This document shows positions 31,938 through 37,104 of a stretch of 37,104 nt of DNA, one piece after another. Source of the DNA: Planctomycetota bacterium. GTDB lineage: Bacteria; Planctomycetota; Planctomycetia; Pirellulales; S012-138. The stretch lies in assembly GCA_024279285.1 (NCBI GenBank), contig JAJRRR010000078.1, positions 1 through 37,104 on the forward strand. Direction: 5' to 3'. A program made the translations under genes and the position numbers. How positions within the stretch are numbered: the first letter of the stretch is position 1; each line of letters opens with the position of its first letter. A model generated the notes under the pieces. It made no database searches. It was not told the DNA's origin and saw nothing but the letters and a program-made list of their open reading frames with translations.

Positions 31938-33158
31938 ATGAATAAGTCGCCCCGTGGGCAAGATTCCCCAGTGCCAGAGATGACTTCGGAATTGGGTGTC
32001 CCGGCTCCGGATGTGGAACAAGCGGTCCGGCAGCGATATGCCAAAGCTTCCCAGGAAGTAGAACCCGGACTGTGTTGCCCCACGCAATATGATCCTAAGT
32101 ATCTGAAACTCATCCCCGACGAAATCCTGCAAAAAGACTACGGCTGTGGGGACCCTTCGCGGCACTTGCGTGTTGGGGAGGTGGTGTTGGACTTGGGCAG
32201 TGGAGCCGGGAAAGGTTGCTACATCGCCGCTCAGGTGGTTGGTCCCCAGGGGCGGGTCATCGGCGTTGACTTCAATGAGGCCATGCTCCAACTGGCCCGA
32301 CGCTACCTGGAGTTGATGGCCCAACGGCTCGGATACGCCAATGTGGAGTTCCGCAAGGGAAAAATCCAAGACTTACGGCTGGACCTGGAAGCCTTTGAAA
32401 AGTACCTGGAACAACACCCTGTGAGAACTTGGGAAGATTGGGAACAAGCTCAAGCCTACGCCGAGCATCTGCGTCGCACCTCCCCTCTGGTACCTGACGA
32501 AGCGGTAGATGTAGTCATTTCCAACTGTGTGCTGAACCTGGTCCGGCCGGAGGATCGGCAGCAGCTTTTTGCGGAGATGTATCGGGTGCTCCGGCCCGGG
32601 GGGCGCGTAGTTATCAGCGACATCACCTCCGACGAACCGGTGCCCGGATGGATGAAACAAGATGTGCAACTGTGGAGCGGATGCATTGCCGGAGCGTTTC
32701 AGGAGCAGGAGTTTTTGCAGGCGTTTGAACAGGCGGGCTTTCAGGCCATTCGGATTCTGGAGCGTCAGCACCAGCCGTGGCGTGAGATTGAAGGGATTCA
32801 GTTTCGCAGCATGACGGTGGAGGCGTTCAAAATGCCCCCAGGGCCTTGCTTGGACCACGGGGATGCGGTGATTTATCGGGGCCCATGGCGCAGCGTGACC
32901 GACGATGCCGGACACACCTTTCGCCGCGGAGAGCGCACGGCGGTGTGTCGGAAAACTTTCCAGATGCTGACTCAGCCCCCCTACGCCCAGGACATTATCC
33001 CTGTGCCTGCCTTGCACGAAGTTGCGGAAGATCAAGCTCCGGAGTTTGAATGCCGCCGTCCGCGGGTGCGCCACCCTCGGGAGACCAAAGGGCAGGGCTA
33101 TCGCCGCACCAGCTCTGCGGATTTGGATTGTTGTGGGCCGGGGCAGCCGTGTTGTTGA
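31938..33158 (+). CDS. ArsM-like SAM-dependent methyltransferase
   Basis: Predicted arsenite (or related metalloid) methyltransferase, 406 aa. AdoMet motif I is LDLGSGAGKG (84-93), followed by GVDFNEAM. The Cys residues that bind arsenic in ArsM proteins have counterparts: Cys46/47 (GLCCPTQ), Cys70 (YGCGDP), Cys197 (ISNCVLNL) and Cys249 (SGCIAGA). Two features differ from the ArsM I know: an extra 40-45-residue helical insert (about 144-188) before SNCVLNL, and a C-terminal part ending in a Cys-rich tail, CCGPGQPCC. The start at 31938 has AAGGAG nearby; the frame to 31908 is shadow. No arsR, arsB or other ars gene is in view, so arsenic as the true substrate is an inference. Its stop is three bases from the convergent corC stop. 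Confidence 0.82.
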   Translation: MNKSPRGQDSPVPEMTSELGVPAPDVEQAVRQRYAKASQEVEPGLCCPTQYDPKYLKLIPDEILQKDYGCGDPSRHLRVGEVVLDLGSGAGKGCYIAAQVVGPQGRVIGVDFNEAMLQLARRYLELMAQRLGYANVEFRKGKIQDLRLDLEAFEKYLEQHPVRTWEDWEQAQAYAEHLRRTSPLVPDEAVDVVISNCVLNLVRPEDRQQLFAEMYRVLRPGGRVVISDITSDEPVPGWMKQDVQLWSGCIAGAFQEQEFLQAFEQAGFQAIRILERQHQPWREIEGIQFRSMTVEAFKMPPGPCLDHGDAVIYRGPWRSVTDDAGHTFRRGERTAVCRKTFQMLTQPPYAQDIIPVPALHEVAEDQAPEFECRRPRVRHPRETKGQGYRRTSSADLDCCGPGQPCC

Positions 33159-33161
33159 AGC

Positions 33162-34445
33162 TTAGGAGCCGTTGCCGTTTTTGAGCACTTCAATCCTGAG
33201 CCGCTGAATGCGGCGAGGAGTGGCTTCCAGCACGGTGATCCGCACATTGTCTCGCTGGAGTTGCTCCCCGGGTGTGGGCACCCGACCCAAAGCCGTGAAC
33301 ACATAGCCCCCGATGGTGTCAAAATCGCCGTTTTCTTCCAACTGAATGCCCAGCCGCTGGTTCAGCTCGTCCACATGGACTTTGGCCAGCACTTCCACCG
33401 TGTGGTCGTCAATTTGGCGAATTTCCTCCACCGGCTGACGGTCGTACTCGTCGGTGATCTCGCCGACGATTTCTTCCAGCACATCTTCAATAGTGACCAG
33501 TCCTGAAACCCCCCCGTATTCGTCCAACACGATGGCCAAGTGGGTTCGTTTGCGTTGGAACTCCTGAAGCAGATCGTCCACGCGTTTGGTCTCCGGCACA
33601 AACAAGGGGTTTCTCAACAGGGGTTCAATGGGCTGCTGGTGGGCCTTTTGGGGATCGGTGGCCAGCACGCGCAACAGGTCCTTGGCATAAAGCACGCCGA
33701 TGATTTCGTCTCGGGTGCCCCGATAAACCGGAATGCGCGTGAACCCATGTTCCAGGATCGCCTGCAAAGCCTCGCCCACACTGGTTTGGACCGGCAAGCA
33801 AAACATTTCGGTGCGGGGGGTCATGATTTCGGCCACATCCACATCGTGCAGATGGAGCACCCCTTCGATCATCTCGCGGTAGTCTTCTTCCAGCACGCCT
33901 TCACGATGTCCTCGGGTGACCAGGGTGCGGATTTCTTCTTCGTAGGTGTCTTCGGAGACTTGGGGGAGAGGTTTGCCCATCAAACGATGCAAAATCACAT
34001 CTACCGCTTGGCCCAGAGCCACCAGAGGAAGCATCAAGCGATGTACGGCCCAAAGCAAGCTCCAAAAGTGATAAACAAACCAAGCGGCCCCCAATCGGGC
34101 CAGAGTGCGTGGCAACCACAGTTCGGCTACCAGAAACACCAACACCACCATGCAGAAAACAGTGGCTGCCGTACTCCAGCTCAAAGGCTGTCCCTGCTGC
34201 TGGGCCCAGCCCAGGAAAAGCAGAATCCAAGCCACCGTGGCCAACGCCTGAAGACTCTCCACGCCCAAGGCCACCTGATCGTCGTGGGCCAGGATTTCCC
34301 GAAAACGCTGTTGATCCTCATTTCGCCGGGAAATTTCTTCCAACTGGCGTCGGGAAAACAACTGCAAGGCCCGACGCCCCCAGGCTGCCAAAAACGCCAA
34401 CAGCAGCCCGACCCCAGAAAGGGCCAAATAACCTGTACCGTTCAT
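33162..34445 (-). CDS. Hemolysin/CorC-family CNNM transporter-like protein
   Basis: Membrane protein of 427 aa linked to Mg2+/Co2+ efflux or homeostasis in this family. A short DUF21/CNNM-type membrane domain (hydrophobic stretches near 5-22, 66-82, 92-112 and 122-150) is followed by a CBS pair (about 205-325; [40 protein letters not shown]) and a CorC_HlyC domain (about 340-425; [17 protein letters not shown]). ATG at 34445 overlaps the ybeY stop by four bases (ATGA) and precedes the first membrane helix; the frame to 34496 is not supported. The pgpH-ybeY-corC order is widespread in bacteria. Confidence 0.93.
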   Translation of the reverse strand: MNGTGYLALSGVGLLLAFLAAWGRRALQLFSRRQLEEISRRNEDQQRFREILAHDDQVALGVESLQALATVAWILLFLGWAQQQGQPLSWSTAATVFCMVVLVFLVAELWLPRTLARLGAAWFVYHFWSLLWAVHRLMLPLVALGQAVDVILHRLMGKPLPQVSEDTYEEEIRTLVTRGHREGVLEEDYREMIEGVLHLHDVDVAEIMTPRTEMFCLPVQTSVGEALQAILEHGFTRIPVYRGTRDEIIGVLYAKDLLRVLATDPQKAHQQPIEPLLRNPLFVPETKRVDDLLQEFQRKRTHLAIVLDEYGGVSGLVTIEDVLEEIVGEITDEYDRQPVEEIRQIDDHTVEVLAKVHVDELNQRLGIQLEENGDFDTIGGYVFTALGRVPTPGEQLQRDNVRITVLEATPRRIQRLRIEVLKNGNGS

Positions 34446-34933
34446 GATTCGTTTTTCCCAGCACAAGAGGTGCCTTTCCCCGAAGCAAACCGACACAAGT
34501 ATTCCTGCTCCTTGCAGCGCATCCGTTGGCGTTGCGATCCGGTGGTGTCGTCATATCCGACCAGATGCAACGCTCCGTGAATGGCGTACAACAGGACTTC
34601 TTGCTCTGGAGGGGTGCCGTACTCCTGAGCCTGACGAATGGCGGTTTGGGTGCTGATGACCACTTCGGCTTCCAGGGCTTCGGGGGAAGTTTCCAAAGGG
34701 AAAGTGATCACATCGGTGGGCCAATCGTGTTGAAGAAACCGGCGGTTCAGATCCCAAATTGTGGCATCGTCCACCAACACCACGCGCACTTGGGCCCGTT
34801 GAATTCCGTGATCGGCCAAGACGGTGCGCACAGCTTGGGCCAACAAGTGGAGGTCCACTTTCAGGTGCGGTTGTTTGTCCAGCACCTGGATGTGCCAGCC
34901 TGTGGGGGTCTCGGACTCCGGCTGCGTGTTCAT
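34442..34933 (-). CDS. ybeY: Endoribonuclease YbeY (rRNA maturation factor)
   Basis: Zinc-dependent RNase needed for 16S rRNA 3'-end processing and ribosome quality control. The 163-aa protein has the family start pattern (VRVVLVDDATIWDLNRRFL), DWPTDVITFP and the metal motif HGALHLVGYDD. The third ligand position, usually His in GYDH, is Asp here; this variant occurs in other bacteria. Four-base overlaps join it to pgpH upstream and corC downstream. A Cys-containing basic tail follows the motif. Confidence 0.95.
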   Translation of the reverse strand: MNTQPESETPTGWHIQVLDKQPHLKVDLHLLAQAVRTVLADHGIQRAQVRVVLVDDATIWDLNRRFLQHDWPTDVITFPLETSPEALEAEVVISTQTAIRQAQEYGTPPEQEVLLYAIHGALHLVGYDDTTGSQRQRMRCKEQEYLCRFASGKGTSCAGKNES

Positions 34934-37104
34934 GGCTTCTCACTTCGCAGAAGTGCCCCAGTCTCCGCAGGGGCGGCGGAAGATGACCCTGCCCTCTGGG
35001 CCGGCGCTGAAGCCGCCGAGGCTGAAGGCTTGGCCGGGGAAGTGAAGCTCTGACCTGGATACTGAATCCGACCGTGGTACATCGCCACCAGCGCCTTGAC
35101 CAAAGCCAACTTGGCCTGGGTCAGCTCGTGCATGGTCAAGGGGCACTCGTCAAACTGGCCATCTTGCAGTTTTTCTTGGGCGATGGCATCCACCAGGTTG
35201 GCCAATTGGGCGGGCGTGGGATCTTTGAGCGTGCGGCTGGCGCTTTCCACTGCATCGGCCAGCATCAGCACGGCGGCTTCTTTGGTTTGGGGCTTGGGCC
35301 CAGGGTAGCGATACTCCTCCTCCGACACGGTCTCGTCTTCCCGTGCCCGACGACACGCCCGATCGTAGAAAAACCGCACCAAAGTCGTGCCGTGATGCTG
35401 TTCTATCAGGTCAATCAACGGCTTGGGCAATCCGTGCTCCTGAGCCAGCAGCACTCCGTCCCGCACATGAGCCACAATGGCCAAAGTGCTCACCTTGGGT
35501 GAAAGGGTGTCGTGGCAGTTGGGTGTGCCGTGTTCCTGGTTTTCGATGAAGTACTTAGGCTCTACCATCTTGCCGATGTCGTGGAAGTAGGCTCCCACGC
35601 GCACTAGCAGTCCTCGGGCTCCGATGGCTTCGGCGGCCGCTTCGGCCAACGCGGCCACATGGATGGAGTGGTTGTAAGTGCCAGGTGCACGGCGGATCAA
35701 CTGCTGAAGCAGCGGATGCGAATTATCGCCCAGCTCCAGCAGCTTCAGATCTGTCAGCACATGGAAAGCCCTTTCAATGACCGGCAGCAATCCGGTGAGC
35801 AGAAATCCGGCTGCCAAGGGGGCCAATGCTGCATAAAGAATCCGATGCACCAGCCACCGGTCCCAGGGAGCAAACTCCGCCAAGGCCACCAGAGCTGTGA
35901 TGCCTGCGGCCACCAGTGACGCCATCGCCGTGATCTGGAGCAGCCGGATGCGACTTCGCACCTGACCCATCAGCAAAGCCACCGTGCTGCTCACTCCCAC
36001 CAGCAGCAGAAACTCGCCCATTGAAGCCGAAAGAGCCAAAGTGAGCAAGGCACTCAGCCCCAAAACCACCACGATGCCAAACTGGCGTCCGAAAGCCAGC
36101 GAGGTGATCACCACGACTACAAGCACCGGAACCAGTTCAGCGCGCCACGGATCGGCATAGAAGAACACGGCGGCCACGGTCGCAAGGACCAAACAGATCA
36201 GAAAGGCCAGGTATCGGGCATAGTTTTCCCACAGCCCGGAACAACGGCGCACAGCATAGGCAGCACACAGGGCCATCACTCCCAGGACGCATCCCAACAG
36301 CCCCCACACCCGGGGCCAAAGTTGGCCTTGGTTCCATAGCCGTGCGATCCAGGCCCGGTGTTCAGCCCGAAGCACTTCCAGCGTCTGCTCATCTAGAGGT
36401 ACTCCAGCCGGAGCGAGCACTTGGCCAGGCTGGAAGTGGACGAACTTGGCCGGGACCGCCTGAGCGGCCAAATGCTCACGCCGCACCGTTTCGGCCCGAT
36501 CCCAGTGTAAAGTCTCCGGCAACCGATGACGCAAGTAGGCAAACACTGCATCGGCCACAGGAGCCAGACGGGGATGTTTTTGAAGCTGGCGATGGAGCCA
36601 GGAGCCTTCTTGGCTTTGTCGGGCCAGCAGCACGCGCTGCACGGGCACGCGCAGCTCTTGAGAGCTTGCCCCCCCGAGCACGATCAACTCCGTGCGATTG
36701 CCATTTTGGTGTTGCAGGCTCTGGAGCAATCCTTGGCGGATCAGGGGTTCCAAGGCTTCTCGCACAGCCTGCTCCAGCCCTCCGGGACCGGAAGCCACTT
36801 CTAGCAGTCGCTGTCGGAAATGTTCAAAGCGTTCTTCTTGCTGTTCCCGGGTGAGTTGTTGGTGTTGGGAGGGATGCAGTTGCAGTTCGCGCCACAGGGC
36901 CGCATCCACTTCTTCCCAAGAGTTGACATCCAGAAGTTGTTGCAAAGCCTCCAGGAGTTCCTGGCGCAGTTGAAGGAGTTTTTCTGGGGAGTTGCGATAG
37001 ACTCTTGGGGTGGCGAGTCGTGCTTGGCTTTGAGCCAACTGGGTACCGCGAGGATCGGGGACTTGGAAGGAGACCCGAGCCACCAGATCCCTCAGCGGAA
37101 CATC
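34930..37104 (-). CDS. pgpH: 7TM-HD domain protein, PgpH-type cyclic-di-AMP phosphodiesterase (5' end outside window)
   Basis: Membrane HD-hydrolase; PgpH proteins break down cyclic di-AMP. The frame is open to the window edge, so the N-terminus, including the first membrane helix, is missing; the GTG at 37083 is only the first in-window start codon. Visible parts are the extracellular 7TMR-HDED domain (about 240 residues, beginning DLVARVSFQVPDPRG and ARLATPRVYRNS), six or seven membrane helices (about 258-435) and a cytosolic HD domain with NHSIHVA, FHDIGKM (500-506, counted from the GTG) and a later DAVESASR. The tail is an Ala/Ser/Pro-rich extension with no recognisable domain. It overlaps ybeY by four bases; a phoH gene is expected just beyond the edge. 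Confidence 0.92.
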   Translation of the reverse strand, partial: DVPLRDLVARVSFQVPDPRGTQLAQSQARLATPRVYRNSPEKLLQLRQELLEALQQLLDVNSWEEVDAALWRELQLHPSQHQQLTREQQEERFEHFRQRLLEVASGPGGLEQAVREALEPLIRQGLLQSLQHQNGNRTELIVLGGASSQELRVPVQRVLLARQSQEGSWLHRQLQKHPRLAPVADAVFAYLRHRLPETLHWDRAETVRREHLAAQAVPAKFVHFQPGQVLAPAGVPLDEQTLEVLRAEHRAWIARLWNQGQLWPRVWGLLGCVLGVMALCAAYAVRRCSGLWENYARYLAFLICLVLATVAAVFFYADPWRAELVPVLVVVVITSLAFGRQFGIVVVLGLSALLTLALSASMGEFLLLVGVSSTVALLMGQVRSRIRLLQITAMASLVAAGITALVALAEFAPWDRWLVHRILYAALAPLAAGFLLTGLLPVIERAFHVLTDLKLLELGDNSHPLLQQLIRRAPGTYNHSIHVAALAEAAAEAIGARGLLVRVGAYFHDIGKMVEPKYFIENQEHGTPNCHDTLSPKVSTLAIVAHVRDGVLLAQEHGLPKPLIDLIEQHHGTTLVRFFYDRACRRAREDETVSEEEYRYPGPKPQTKEAAVLMLADAVESASRTLKDPTPAQLANLVDAIAQEKLQDGQFDECPLTMHELTQAKLALVKALVAMYHGRIQYPGQSFTSPAKPSASAASAPAQRAGSSSAAPAETGALLRSEKP

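Noticed and set aside
30969-32369. A 466-codon minus-strand frame spanning the dxr start and the ArsM-like gene
   Set aside because: It overlaps two well-supported genes in other frames and has no recognisable content.
34930-37104. Treating GTG 37083 as the true pgpH start
   Set aside because: The frame continues to the window edge and the family's first membrane helix is missing, so the gene begins outside.
1-37104. tRNA genes, CRISPR arrays, insertion sequences and att sites
   Set aside because: I looked for cloverleaf-like segments, regularly spaced repeats, transposase motifs and terminal repeats and found none that I could support by eye.

Overview
The window looks like a chromosomal segment of a planctomycete. 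The clues are a PVC-type giant cytochrome (dehydrogenase-like domain, HEAT-like repeats and a CAACH haem domain), a secreted protein with a planctomycete LEPR-XLL-like leader (residues LEALESRCLL), several GYF_2/DUF4339-like modules, tandem ExbD genes and high GC with many 4-base ATGA/GTGA overlaps. I cannot place it below phylum; Pirellulales-like is a guess. I see no tRNA, rRNA, CRISPR array, IS element or integrase.

Layout. 1-1859: ExbB-ExbD-ExbD energy-transducing operon (+). 2007-3313: an uncharacterised small protein, a possible 32-aa ORF and a ribbon-helix-helix protein, closed by a strong intrinsic terminator (3348-3380). 3543-16500: nine tightly spaced + strand genes behind a candidate promoter: zinc-ribbon/DO-GTPase2-like NTPase, GAP1-N-like membrane protein, 986-aa single-pass protein, double-GYF membrane protein, MotA/TolQ/ExbB channel, GYF-3TM-trypsin, GYF-TM-vWA, and two single-pass coiled-coil proteins that look like non-canonical ExbD/MotB-type subunits. 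16559-31654: minus strand: secreted pseudo-protease, tpiA, aroF, sugar isomerase/epimerase, a solitary beta-class DNA methyltransferase, the giant cytochrome, two amidohydrolase-like proteins, a HAD hydrolase, rseP and dxr. 31938-33158: an ArsM-like methyltransferase (+). 33162-37104: corC, ybeY and a 5'-truncated pgpH (minus), the familiar pgpH-ybeY-corC order.

The most interesting part is the nine-gene cluster. My reading is a membrane-spanning machine. A cytosolic GTPase/GAP1 switch and GYF docking modules would be coupled to an ion-driven stator with two different B-type subunits, and to a serine protease and a vWA domain carried on the far side of the membrane. The DO-GTPase/GAP1 pair is, as I recall, a predicted biological-conflict module, and MotAB-like motors occur in Zorya defence. 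The cluster could therefore be an ion-motor-coupled defence or stress system, but a conserved planctomycete envelope machine is an equally serious alternative. The rest is mostly ordinary metabolism and envelope maintenance with a few enzyme variants worth checking.
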